Shown in pieces: positions 7,993 through 16,598 of a stretch of DNA of 64,000 nucleotides; position 1 is the first letter of the stretch, and each line of letters opens with the position of its first letter. This DNA is from Candidatus Scalindua sp. SCAELEC01. GTDB lineage: Bacteria > Planctomycetota > Brocadiia > Brocadiales > Scalinduaceae. The position numbers and the translations under genes were made by a program. A model generated the notes under the pieces. The model made no database searches, was not told the origin of the DNA, and saw nothing but the letters and a program-made list of their open reading frames with translations. The stretch spans positions 117,490 through 181,489 of the forward strand of contig SHMT01000004.1 in assembly GCA_004282745.1 (NCBI GenBank). The letters run 5' to 3'.

Positions 7993-8618
7993 ATGAAAGT
8001 GATGGCTCAGGTAAGGGTAATAATTGGTGTTTCCTGTTTCATTGTAACGGTATGTGCGTTTTGCTATTTGGATCCGGTACTGGCCGGTCCGGGCCTTAGG
8101 ATTTAAGATTGAATTCTGGAGATACGTCAGGCAATGGACACTCTACTTTTCCCCAGATAAGTAGTGACGGTAACGGGCACGTATATGTGGCATGGAAGGA
8201 TAGGCGAAACGGAAGCAATGACATCTATTTTAACTATTTTTTCGTAGATGGAATCGTCAATGTAAATGATTCTGTAGCAGTCCATCCTATAGCAGGTACT
8301 CACCAGTGGAGTTCGGATACAACCGATTGTCCGGACGGGTTTGTCGGGAAGTTTAGTTTTGATGTGGAGATCAAGAGTAGGAGCGATAAGCCGCTTTCTG
8401 ATTTAGCGATTCAGATTGTAGCGTTGACAGGAGGAAATGTATTGATGGTTGCCGATGGAGAGTCCGGGAATGGGGGGACAACCCTGACCGTACCGGAAGA
8501 GGGTAGCTATTCAGATGGAGAATTGGGGCCGGGAGAGTCTATGGTGGTACCGTTTGACGTCTGTTTGAAGCAGTTGAAACCGTTTGAACTCTCTGTTGAT
8601 CTGTTGGGCAAAAAATGA
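7993..8618 (+). pseudogene. Broken gene for a secreted BNR-repeat-like protein
   Basis: A 37-codon frame (7993-8106) encodes a clear signal peptide: MKVMAQVRVI, a hydrophobic core and a DPVLA cleavage region, then stops after GPGLRI. From 8109, in another frame and with only a TTG as possible start, 169 codons follow. They begin with SGDTSGNGHSTFPQISSDG and HVYVAWKDRRNGSNDIYFN, which is one blade-like repeat of BNR/sialidase-type secreted proteins. A C-terminal beta-rich domain with DVEIKSRSDKPL and two cysteines ends at 8618. I read this as a once larger exported protein that lost its middle and its frame. The alternative is that the downstream frame is a short cytosolic protein, which is unlikely given the repeat. 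Its stop lies 26 bp before the trkA start. Confidence 0.6.
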
Positions 8619-8643
8619 GTATCATTTAAAGGAGCACATTAAC

Positions 8644-9336
8644 ATGAGACAGTTTGCCGTAATTGGTTTGGGAAGGTTTGGCTTCAAGGTAGCTGAGATC
8701 CTCGCAAAAAAAGGGGCAGAGGTTATTGCTATTGATAAAAACCCTATTTTAGTAGAGAAGGTCAAGGACATTGTTACGGAGGCGTTACAGTTAGACAGCA
8801 CTGATGAGGAGGCGCTAAGAGCAAGTGGTGTACAAGACGTCGATGTTGCTGTTGTCTGTATCGGTGAAGATGTAGAGTCTAACGTCCTGACCACCACACT
8901 CCTTCAGAATTTTGGTATCCAAGAGATCGTATCTCGAGCGAGCTCACGGTTACATGCCCAAATTTTACAGGCGGTAGGTGCAACAAGGGTTGTATTTCCT
9001 GAAGAGGATATGGGATTACGCGTTGCTAACAGCATTTTGGAACCCGGAGTATTGGAATATATTGAGCTTGGTGCAGATTACAATCTGGCGGAGATCGAGG
9101 TAAAGGGGGACTTCATAGGGAAAACGTTAAAAGAGCTCCATATTAAATCGAGATATCGGGTAAACGTCATTATGATCATGGAAAAGGTGAAGCAGGAGAG
9201 TGATAAAGAGGGGGTGTTTTTTGAAAAAGAGATGAAAAAGCTACCAACTCCAGATTACGTACTGAGAGAGAAAGATCTTTTGGTGGTCGTTGGTGATAGC
9301 AAAGATATTGAAATGCTTGAAAAACAGATCGAATAG
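8644..9336 (+). CDS. trkA: Potassium uptake regulatory subunit TrkA/KtrA (RCK domains)
   Basis: This is the cytosolic nucleotide-binding gating subunit that pairs with TrkH. It has 230 residues, the size of single-unit KtrA rather than the double-length TrkA. The Rossmann motif is GLGRFGFKVAEIL at residues 7-19, and Asp at the end of the second strand (AIDKNP) fits NAD(H) or ATP ribose binding. The C-terminal part (about 135-225) is an RCK_C domain with VKGDFIGKTLKEL and a final KDLLVVVGD. I use the ATG at 8644 because AAAGGAG lies just upstream; a longer in-frame extension to 8584 overlaps the broken gene. ParA follows after 13 bp. Confidence 0.93.
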   Translation: MRQFAVIGLGRFGFKVAEILAKKGAEVIAIDKNPILVEKVKDIVTEALQLDSTDEEALRASGVQDVDVAVVCIGEDVESNVLTTTLLQNFGIQEIVSRASSRLHAQILQAVGATRVVFPEEDMGLRVANSILEPGVLEYIELGADYNLAEIEVKGDFIGKTLKELHIKSRYRVNVIMIMEKVKQESDKEGVFFEKEMKKLPTPDYVLREKDLLVVVGDSKDIEMLEKQIE

Positions 9337-9349
9337 CTGAGAGTATACC

Positions 9350-10153
9350 ATGCGAATCATAGCAATAACGAATCAAAAAGGTGGTGTTGCAAAAACAACA
9401 ACCGCGGTTAATCTGGGGGCCTGTATCGCAAAGCGGGGCAAGAGGGTTCTCTTGATTGATCTGGATCCCCAGGGTAATCTGAGCTCCTGGTTGGGCATAA
9501 GGATTAATGAGTTGACGGAATCAATGTCCAATGTGTTTAATGATGAGGTCCCTTTAAAAGAGATAATCCAGGAAACCTGTGTAGAGAATCTCTGGGTGGC
9601 CCCCTCCAATGTTACCCTGGCCTCGGTAGAGAGAACACTCTTAAACAGAGAGGATAAGGATACCATCCTGAAAAAGAGCTTGGAGTTTGTAGTCACTTGC
9701 TATGATTATGTGCTCTTTGACTGTCCGCCTTCACTCGGGATACTCACGGTGAATGCGTTAACGGCAGCTCTCGAGGTTGTGATACCGCTAGAAACGAAAG
9801 TATTAGCTCTCAACGGACTCGTCACCTTAATTAACACCGTCAATCTCGTTAGAGACACAATAAATCCTGACCTGGAAATAACCGGTATTGTAGCCTGTAT
9901 GTTTGATATCAGAACAAATCTGAGTAACGAGGTCGTTAGTATGATCAAGGACAAATACAACCATAAGCTGTTTAAGTCCCTGATCCGAGAAAGCACAAAA
10001 CTTGCAGAGTGTCCCATTTCAGGGCAACCTATTACCCTATACGCTCCGGAAAGTAGTGGCGCTAAGGACTATACAAATTTGGCAAAAGAGATTATTGCCG
10101 GTGAAAAGAGAGAGGGGTGGTGGATGACTCGGTGGATGAGGGGGTATGCATAA
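9350..10153 (+). CDS. ParA/Soj-family ATPase (orphan)
   Basis: This is a MinD/ParA-type P-loop ATPase of 267 residues. The deviant Walker A is KGGVAKTT (residues 10-17), Walker A-prime includes LIDLDPQGN, and Walker B is YVLFDCPPSLG. ParA proteins form nucleotide-dependent dimers on DNA or membranes and position chromosomes, plasmids or protein complexes. No parB follows; the next gene is threonine aldolase after 6 bp. It is probably an orphan ParA that partitions some other cargo, or part of a chromosome partitioning system with parB elsewhere. It is tightly packed with trkA upstream and so is probably in the same transcript. Confidence 0.88.
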   Translation: MRIIAITNQKGGVAKTTTAVNLGACIAKRGKRVLLIDLDPQGNLSSWLGIRINELTESMSNVFNDEVPLKEIIQETCVENLWVAPSNVTLASVERTLLNREDKDTILKKSLEFVVTCYDYVLFDCPPSLGILTVNALTAALEVVIPLETKVLALNGLVTLINTVNLVRDTINPDLEITGIVACMFDIRTNLSNEVVSMIKDKYNHKLFKSLIRESTKLAECPISGQPITLYAPESSGAKDYTNLAKEIIAGEKREGWWMTRWMRGYA

Positions 10154-10159
10154 TATAGC

Positions 10160-11206
10160 ATGAGGATTGTAGATTTACGGAGTGACACCGTAACCACACT
10201 TACGGACAAAATGCACCTGGCCATGAAAAAGGCGGAGATAGGCGACGATGGCTTTGGTGAAGATCGCACGACCAACAAGTTTGAGGATTTGGCGGCTGGA
10301 AGAGTGGGGAAGGAAGATGCCCTCTTCGTACCCAGTGGAGTGATGGGGAACTTGATTGCCATAATGGTCCACACGAAACCGGGGGATGGTTTGATATGTG
10401 ACAGGAATGCCCACATAAACAGCATGGCATCGGGAAATACCGCGGCAGTGGCCGGAATAACAACCTGCCCCTTGGAAACTGATACAGTAGGAAATTTTGA
10501 TAAAGAAGAGTTAGAGTCTCATATCAACCTGGATCAAATCAGCACTCCTAAAACTACGCTATTAGTCTATGAAAATACCAATAACCTTGCCGGTGGAACT
10601 GTCGTTACTCCAGAAGCGGCGTATGAACTTTCTATGATTTCAAAAAAATATGGATTGCGTATCCATTTGGATGGGGCAAGGATTTTCAATTCATCTGTTG
10701 CTCAGGGTGTTGAAGTCGCCGAACTAACCAGGTATTGCGATTCCGTTATGTTTTGTATTTCAAAAGGATTATCTTCTCCTGTCGGATCTATCCTGGCAGG
10801 TTCAAAAGACTTTATTACCCAGGCGAGACGTTTTCGGAAAATGCTGGGAGGTGGAATGCGACAGACGGGAGTTTTATCTGCATGTGGAATCATCTCGTTA
10901 GAGGAGATGGTCGGGAGATTAGGAGAAGACCATGATAATGCTCGTCTTCTTGCCGAAGGTCTTGCAAAAATAGATGGTTTCTATATCGCTATGGAAACGG
11001 TACAGACAAATATTATCCGTTTTACCTTCAACCTCCCAAAATTGAATTGTAGAAAACTTATTGAGGATCTGGAGAGGAGAGGGGTGCGGGCTATCTATTT
11101 TAATGGTAATTTTGGAAGGATGGTAACCCATAAAGAGATTAAGAGGGCTGACATCCTGTACGCCTTGGAAGAGGTGCAAAATATAGTGGCTTCGCATCAG
11201 AGATAA
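10160..11206 (+). CDS. ltaE: Low-specificity L-threonine aldolase
   Basis: A PLP enzyme that cleaves L-threonine or allo-threonine to glycine and acetaldehyde. It has 348 residues, the normal length. The family N-terminus VDLRSDTVT is present, the PLP-binding Asp and Arg are in HLDGARIFNS (about residues 169-178), and the PLP lysine is in FCISKGLSSPVGS (about 198). MLGGGMRQTG near residue 230 is also typical. The gene starts 6 bp after parA and ends 122 bp before nuoA, so it is probably the last gene of the trk-par unit. Confidence 0.93.
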   Translation: MRIVDLRSDTVTTLTDKMHLAMKKAEIGDDGFGEDRTTNKFEDLAAGRVGKEDALFVPSGVMGNLIAIMVHTKPGDGLICDRNAHINSMASGNTAAVAGITTCPLETDTVGNFDKEELESHINLDQISTPKTTLLVYENTNNLAGGTVVTPEAAYELSMISKKYGLRIHLDGARIFNSSVAQGVEVAELTRYCDSVMFCISKGLSSPVGSILAGSKDFITQARRFRKMLGGGMRQTGVLSACGIISLEEMVGRLGEDHDNARLLAEGLAKIDGFYIAMETVQTNIIRFTFNLPKLNCRKLIEDLERRGVRAIYFNGNFGRMVTHKEIKRADILYALEEVQNIVASHQR

Positions 11207-11328
11207 ATATTTTTTGTTGACTAAGTTTATTTTTTTTGCTACCTTTCTGCATCTATTTTTGAGATTAAACACGGCTATACTGTTGTGTTTCGGGATTTTA
11301 TATTTATGGCCGTAACGCGGTAACTATT

Positions 11329-11685
11329 ATGCTAAGCAGTTATATTCCTATCCTCATAATCCTGCTCGTCATTGTGGCGTTTGCTTTTTCTAATGTCGCT
11401 ATTTCCGCTATCATAGGAAGACAGAAACCTTCTAAAGAGAAGCTCTCACCCTATGAATGTGGAGTTGAACCGGTAGGGAGTTCACGAGAGAGATTTTCTA
11501 TCAAGTTTTTTTTAGTTGCCATCATGTTTGTTATCTTTGATATTGAGGTGGTCTTCCTCTATCCTTGGGCCGTCGTATTCAAGTCGTTAAAGCTTTTTGG
11601 CTTGATCGAGATGGCAATATTCATGATGATCTTGTTGGTTTGCTATGCCTATATCTGGAAAAGAGGTGGTTTTGAATGGGATTAG
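11329..11685 (+). CDS. nuoA: NADH-quinone oxidoreductase subunit A
   Basis: This small membrane subunit sits at the junction of the peripheral and membrane arms of complex I. It has 118 residues and three membrane segments. The conserved loop [20 protein letters not shown] (residues 40-59) carries the family Cys, and [12 protein letters not shown] follows. It is the first gene of the nuo operon; its last 10 bp overlap the nuoB start. The 122 bp upstream presumably hold the operon promoter, though I cannot define one with confidence. Confidence 0.95.
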   Translation: MLSSYIPILIILLVIVAFAFSNVAISAIIGRQKPSKEKLSPYECGVEPVGSSRERFSIKFFLVAIMFVIFDIEVVFLYPWAVVFKSLKLFGLIEMAIFMMILLVCYAYIWKRGGFEWD

Positions 11686-12164
11686 AGACTGTTTTTGGTG
11701 ACACGATACTTACAACCACAATAGACAAGGTGGTAAATTGGTCTCGGAAGAACTCCCTCTGGCCAATGCCTTTTGGTTTGGCATGTTGCGCAATTGAGAT
11801 GATGGCGGTTGTGGCACCGAGATACGACCTTGCGCGATTCGGCGCTGAAGTCTTTCGTTTTTCACCCCGCCAATCTGATCTGATGATTGTTGCCGGCACC
11901 GTAACCTATAAAATGGCGGACGTGACGAAAAAGATCTATGATCAGATGCCGGAGCCAAAGTGGGTGATTGCTATGGGGGCATGTGCGACATCCGGTGGAA
12001 TATTCGATACATACAGCACGGTGCAGGGAGTGGATGAAATTATCCCTGTTGACATTTTTCTGCCGGGGTGTCCACCACGGCCGGAAGCCTTAATCCATGC
12101 TGTTATGGAGCTGCAAAAGAAAATTGATACAGAATCCGTTTTGGATGATGGTCCTCACTCATGA
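11676..12164 (+). CDS. nuoB: NADH-quinone oxidoreductase subunit B (cluster N2)
   Basis: NuoB holds the terminal [4Fe-4S] cluster N2 that reduces quinone. The protein has 162 residues. The tandem cysteines in GLACCAIEM, the Cys in GACATSGG and the Cys in [10 protein letters not shown] provide the four ligands. The start overlaps the end of nuoA by 10 bp, which indicates translational coupling. A 230-bp gap with no evident gene separates it from nuoC. Confidence 0.96.
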   Translation: MGLETVFGDTILTTTIDKVVNWSRKNSLWPMPFGLACCAIEMMAVVAPRYDLARFGAEVFRFSPRQSDLMIVAGTVTYKMADVTKKIYDQMPEPKWVIAMGACATSGGIFDTYSTVQGVDEIIPVDIFLPGCPPRPEALIHAVMELQKKIDTESVLDDGPHS

Positions 12165-12394
12165 GACAACTCTCAATAATGAGGGACTCCATCATAAGAG
12201 AGGGATATCCCCTCAATGTTTCGGTTGTTTGTGTTGCCCGAACGGTATTGGTGAGGCCCTTCTTTTGTTTCATTGAGTATTGAAAAGAGACAAAACTCAT
12301 TGATGAAGGGTAAATGAGTACCAAAATAAGGTGTGATAGCGTTCGTTGAATTAAAGTTATAATTTACACTTGTTTATTTAAACCATGGTAAGCC

Positions 12395-12907
12395 ATGTCT
12401 GAAGATAGTTTTACTATAGAAAATAGGTTAAGGATTAGGTTTCCGAAAGCCGTTCTTAAAGTAAAGAGTTTCAAAGGTGAACAAACAATTTATATTGACA
12501 AGGATTCCATCGTGGCGGTTTCTCAGTTCCTTCGTGACGATGAGGGACTTGACTTTGATTTTCTGACAGATTTGTGTGGAGTGGATACTACGTCGCTGGA
12601 TAAAGGCAACTCTTATGAAATAGTCTACCACCTCTACTCAATTAAAAAAAACCACCGCGTGAGGCTGAAAGTGAAAATATCCACATCAAATCCCGTTGTC
12701 GAGTCTGTTACCGGTATCTGGAAGACAGCAGATTGGCATGAGAGAGAAGCCTACGACATGTTTGGAATTACGTTTGAGGGTCATCCTAATCTCGTGAGAA
12801 TATTAACACCTGACGGATTTGAAGGACATCCCTTGAGGAAAGATTACCCACTCAAAGGAAGGCAACCCAACTCATTGAGGGATGTTTACAGAAAAGAAGG
12901 AAGATGA
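12395..12907 (+). CDS. nuoC: NADH-quinone oxidoreductase subunit C
   Basis: This is the 30-kDa subunit of the peripheral arm, 170 residues long. The signature region REAYDMFGITFEGHPNLVR and the closing HPLRKDYPL are present near residues 127-155. It is separate from nuoD, not fused as in E. coli. Its TGA stop overlaps the nuoD start in an ATGA arrangement. Confidence 0.95.
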   Translation: MSEDSFTIENRLRIRFPKAVLKVKSFKGEQTIYIDKDSIVAVSQFLRDDEGLDFDFLTDLCGVDTTSLDKGNSYEIVYHLYSIKKNHRVRLKVKISTSNPVVESVTGIWKTADWHEREAYDMFGITFEGHPNLVRILTPDGFEGHPLRKDYPLKGRQPNSLRDVYRKEGR

Positions 12908-14079
12908 CAGAGACGCAGCAGGTAATGACAATAAATATGGGCCCCCAGCATCCAAGCACCCATGGTGTTTTGAGACTGGTTCTCGATCTGGATGGTGAGA
13001 CTGTTGTTCGGGTAACGCCTCATATTGGGTACCTTCATCGGGGTGTAGAGAAACTTGCAGAACATAAGACGTACCACCAGTTTATTACCCTTACGGATCG
13101 TCTCGATTACCTGGCTCCCCTATCAAATAATTTGGGTTATCTCCTTGCAGTTGAGAAACTTCTGGGTGTGGAAATACCGAAAAGGGCCCAATATATCAGA
13201 GTCCTGTTATGTGAACTCACAAGAATCTCATCCCATCTTTTATGGTTTGCAACTCATGCCCTCGACCTTGGAGCTATGACCGCCTTCTTTTACTGTTTCA
13301 GAGAGAGGGAGATGATTAACGATCTCTTTGAAATGGTTTCGGGTGCCCGGATGAACCTCTCATACTTTAGGATAGGAGGTGTAGCGAAAGATTTGCCTGA
13401 GGGTTTTTTAGAGAAGACCCGGGATTTTGTTAATATATTTCCGTCAAAATTAAAGGATTATGAAACGCTTTTATCAAAAAACAAGATCTGGTTACTCAGG
13501 ACGAAAGATATCGGAGTCATTTCTGCAGAAGATGCGATCAATTATGGGCTGAGTGGCCCAAGCATACGGGGGTCTGGTGTAAAGTGGGACGTCCGGAAGG
13601 CGGAACCCTACTCATCATATGATGAATTTGATTTTATCGTTCCTGTGGGACAGAGTGGCGATGTCTACGATAGATATGTCGTTCGGGTTGAGGAGATGCG
13701 TCAGAGCAATGAGATTGTTCGGCAGGCAATAGACAGTCTCCCCAACGATAACCATATGACCGATGCGCTGAATCTTGCTCCTCCACCGAAAGAGGAGCTG
13801 AAGAGTAGCATGGAATCTCTGATTCACCACTTTAAGATAGTTACCGAGGGGATATGTCCGCCAGCTGGTGAGGTGTATGCAAGCATTGAAGCTCCCAAAG
13901 GAGAACTTGGGTATTACATAGTGAGTGATGGGACAGATAAGCCGTACCGGGTGAAAATTAGACCTCCCTCATTTGTTAATTTGGAAGCGTTGGAAAAATT
14001 GGTGGTAGGTCGCTTATTTGCTGATGTTGTGGCCATAATCGGAAGTTTAGATATTGTCTTGGGGGAGATTGATCGCTAA
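12904..14079 (+). CDS. nuoD: NADH-quinone oxidoreductase subunit D
   Basis: This is the 49-kDa subunit, related to [NiFe]-hydrogenase large subunits, which lines the quinone site with NuoB. It has 391 residues. NMGPQHPSTHGVLRL at residues 11-25 contains the quinone-site His, followed by GYLHRGVEKLAEHKTY. The hydrogenase nickel cysteines are absent, as is normal for complex I. The start overlaps nuoC by 4 bp. NuoE begins 25 bp after its stop. Confidence 0.96.
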   Translation: MTETQQVMTINMGPQHPSTHGVLRLVLDLDGETVVRVTPHIGYLHRGVEKLAEHKTYHQFITLTDRLDYLAPLSNNLGYLLAVEKLLGVEIPKRAQYIRVLLCELTRISSHLLWFATHALDLGAMTAFFYCFREREMINDLFEMVSGARMNLSYFRIGGVAKDLPEGFLEKTRDFVNIFPSKLKDYETLLSKNKIWLLRTKDIGVISAEDAINYGLSGPSIRGSGVKWDVRKAEPYSSYDEFDFIVPVGQSGDVYDRYVVRVEEMRQSNEIVRQAIDSLPNDNHMTDALNLAPPPKEELKSSMESLIHHFKIVTEGICPPAGEVYASIEAPKGELGYYIVSDGTDKPYRVKIRPPSFVNLEALEKLVVGRLFADVVAIIGSLDIVLGEIDR

Positions 14080-14103
14080 AGTAATTGATGTAAACCAACT
14101 GTT

Positions 14104-14586
14104 ATGAATACAACAAATGACCAAAATGAGGAAATTGACTTTTCCAAAGCGGAAGCGATTCTTGACGAATATGAGGGCGTGCATGGGGCCTTGATACCCG
14201 TCTTGCAGAAGATACAGGGGGCGTACGGATACCTTCAGGAGCCGGTTATTAATCTGGTCGCGGAACGGATGAATATGAGTGCGAGTGAAATCGTTGGCGT
14301 GGCGACATTTTATGCACAATTTCATCTGAAACCGAGAGGTGTACATATCATAAAGGTCTGCTGTGGTACGGCGTGTCACGTAAAAGGGGCTCCTAATATT
14401 GTGGGAAAATTTAGTGAGGTCTTAGATGTTCCCGTTGGTTCAACTACCGAGGACAAACTGTTTACTCTCGAGGAGGTGGCCTGTATTGGGGCGTGCTCTC
14501 TGGCACCCGTTGCAATGATAGATGAAGATGTGCATGGTAAACTTGGCCCTGATAATGTTCCAAGTATTGTTGAAGAGGTAAAATAG
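14104..14586 (+). CDS. nuoE: NADH-quinone oxidoreductase subunit E (2Fe-2S)
   Basis: This is the 24-kDa thioredoxin-fold subunit carrying cluster N1a. It has 160 residues with an N-terminal helical bundle. The four cluster ligands lie in CCGTACHVKGA and CIGACSLAPV, near residues 86-91 and 127-131. The same fold serves the bifurcating hydrogenase subunit HydC, so by itself it does not separate complex I from a hydrogenase diaphorase, but the operon context does. Confidence 0.94.
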   Translation: MNTTNDQNEEIDFSKAEAILDEYEGVHGALIPVLQKIQGAYGYLQEPVINLVAERMNMSASEIVGVATFYAQFHLKPRGVHIIKVCCGTACHVKGAPNIVGKFSEVLDVPVGSTTEDKLFTLEEVACIGACSLAPVAMIDEDVHGKLGPDNVPSIVEEVK

Positions 14587-14748
14587 TGGCGAATATTAAT
14601 TTGTCTCTATGATTGCTTCTTGAGAGGAGAAGATAGGCCGTATCAATGAGTAACGGTCTACACAAAGTGTCGTTCAAGGGGAAGAGCTGTACGAAAGCGG
14701 CTGAATTAGTGAAAAGAATTATGTGAATTCCGGTTTTATTACGTTGAA

Positions 14749-16596
14749 ATGGCAAAAAAAATAAATAGAAGCGTGCGAAGAAAGAGTGCGGCAAAAGGGA
14801 CAAAGATTATGATTGGCATGGGTACCTGCGGATTGGGTGCGGGTGCGAAAGGGGTCTTGGAGTCCATAAACGAAGGGCTTAAGAAGCAAAAACTCTCCGT
14901 AGACATTGTTCCGATTGGATGCATCGGGCTCTGTACACAGGAGGTCTTGGTGGACGTAATCATTCCCGGGAGAACAAGGGTAACCTATAAAAATGTGGGC
15001 CAAGATTTAGTCCCCCAAATCTTGGAAGAGCATGTGAGAGACGGAAACGTGGTAAAGAAACACGCATTGTCACAGATGCATTATGGAGACAATAGTTGTA
15101 CACCGTATAAGGATTTGCCGTTTTTTGATGAACTTGAAGTGAATAAGAGTCAATTGAAGTACGTGACCGGGAACTGCGGGATTATTGATCCGGATAGCAT
15201 CGACGAATATATTGCGCAGGGCGGTTATCTGGCGCTCAAAAAAGTGATAAGTACCATGACGCCTGAACAGGTCGTTAATGAGGTGAGCAAGTCGGGCTTG
15301 AGAGGGAGAGGTGGCGGAGGTTTTTCTGCGGGTTGGAAGTGGGGATCAACGGCTAAATATGATTCTGCCGAAAAGTACATTATCTGTAATGCAGATGAGG
15401 GTGATCCCGGCGCATTTATGGATAGAAGTCTTTTGGAGGGGGATCCTCATGCGGTACTTGAGGGAATGATTATAGCGGGGTATGCTATTAAGGCGAGCGC
15501 CGGATATCTGTATGTGCGTGCTGAATATCCTCTCGCTGTTAAAAGATTAAGGCATACGATAGCGGAGGCAGAAAAGAGGAACTTTCTGGGGGAAAACATT
15601 TTGCAGAGCGGTTACAATTTCCATCTTGCCGTTAAGGAGGGGGCTGGTGCCTTTGTATGTGGTGAGTCTACGGCGCTCCAGTTCTCTATCGAAGGGAAAC
15701 GTGGTATGCCGAGGACTAGACCACCGCAATCGGTAGAAGCTGGTCTATGGGATAAACCAACGTGCCTGAACAATGTGGAAACCTTCGCTAATGTACCCCT
15801 TATCCTGAATAGAGGAGCTTCCTGGTTTTCCAGTATTGGAACAGAAAATAGTAAAGGCACAAAAATTTTCTCTCTCACGGGAAAGATAAAGCAGGCTGGT
15901 CTGGTAGAGGTACCCATGGGTACGACTATTCGGGACATTGTGTTCAGTATGGGGGGAGGAATACAGAAGAGAAAAAGATTCAAGGCGGTCCAGATCGGCG
16001 GACCGTCGGGAGGATGCATTCCGGAGTCACTGCTGGATTCACCCGTTGATTTTGAATCACTCAAACAAGCGGGCGCCATGATGGGGTCTGGGAGTTTTGT
16101 TGTCGTTGATGAGACAACGTGCATGGTTGATATGGCCAGATTTTTCCTGGACTTCTGCGCTAAAGAGTCTTGCGGCAAATGTCCGCCTTGTCGGATTGGC
16201 ACAACCCTTATGCTTGAAATCCTTAATCGAATTACGAACGGAGAGGGTGAGGAAAAAGATCTGGATCTACTGGAACAGATGTGTGATGAAGTAAGAACTA
16301 TGTCGCTGTGCGGATTGGGACAGTCTGCTCCCAATCCAGTAAAATCGACTATCAGGTACTTTCGTGATGAATACATATCGCACATAAGAGATAAAGTTTG
16401 TCCTACTGCGACTTGTGTTGCGCTTCATCGGTATGAGATTGTTCCTGACAAATGCACAAAATGTCTCCTTTGTGTTAAAAATTGTCCTGTAGAAGCGATT
16501 ACGGGATCACGTCAGGAAGAGGTCTTTTTACATAAAGATAAGTGTATTAAATGTAACTTGTGTTATGAAAAATGCAATTTTATGGCAATTAAATAA
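14749..16596 (+). CDS. nuoF: NADH-quinone oxidoreductase subunit F, HydB-type with extra Fe-S domains
   Basis: This FMN subunit oxidises NADH. At 615 residues it is much longer than E. coli NuoF (about 445). Residues 18-105 form a thioredoxin-like 2Fe-2S domain (GMGTCGLGAGAKG, then GCIGLCTQE). The FMN/NADH core follows with GLRGRGGGGFSAGWKW and CNADEGDPGAFMDR, then the SLBB region and the N3 cluster motif ESCGKCPPCRIGT. The C-terminal 60 residues add two [4Fe-4S] ferredoxin motifs, CTKCLLCVKNCP and CIKCNLCYEKCN. This order is that of HydB of bifurcating [FeFe] hydrogenases and related diaphorases. It could allow ferredoxin as an additional electron partner, which is inference. The ribosome site is weak. 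A 162-bp gap precedes it, and nuoG starts 2 bp after it. Confidence 0.94.
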   Translation: MAKKINRSVRRKSAAKGTKIMIGMGTCGLGAGAKGVLESINEGLKKQKLSVDIVPIGCIGLCTQEVLVDVIIPGRTRVTYKNVGQDLVPQILEEHVRDGNVVKKHALSQMHYGDNSCTPYKDLPFFDELEVNKSQLKYVTGNCGIIDPDSIDEYIAQGGYLALKKVISTMTPEQVVNEVSKSGLRGRGGGGFSAGWKWGSTAKYDSAEKYIICNADEGDPGAFMDRSLLEGDPHAVLEGMIIAGYAIKASAGYLYVRAEYPLAVKRLRHTIAEAEKRNFLGENILQSGYNFHLAVKEGAGAFVCGESTALQFSIEGKRGMPRTRPPQSVEAGLWDKPTCLNNVETFANVPLILNRGASWFSSIGTENSKGTKIFSLTGKIKQAGLVEVPMGTTIRDIVFSMGGGIQKRKRFKAVQIGGPSGGCIPESLLDSPVDFESLKQAGAMMGSGSFVVVDETTCMVDMARFFLDFCAKESCGKCPPCRIGTTLMLEILNRITNGEGEEKDLDLLEQMCDEVRTMSLCGLGQSAPNPVKSTIRYFRDEYISHIRDKVCPTATCVALHRYEIVPDKCTKCLLCVKNCPVEAITGSRQEEVFLHKDKCIKCNLCYEKCNFMAIK

Positions 16597-16598
16597 GA

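Noticed and set aside
8584..8643. Upstream extension of trkA
   Set aside because: It overlaps the end of the broken BNR-like gene, and a good ribosome site precedes the ATG at 8644.
15612..16385. 257-codon minus-strand frame opposite nuoF
   Set aside because: Long but antisense to the well conserved NuoF; Ser/Pro-rich composition is typical of shadow frames.
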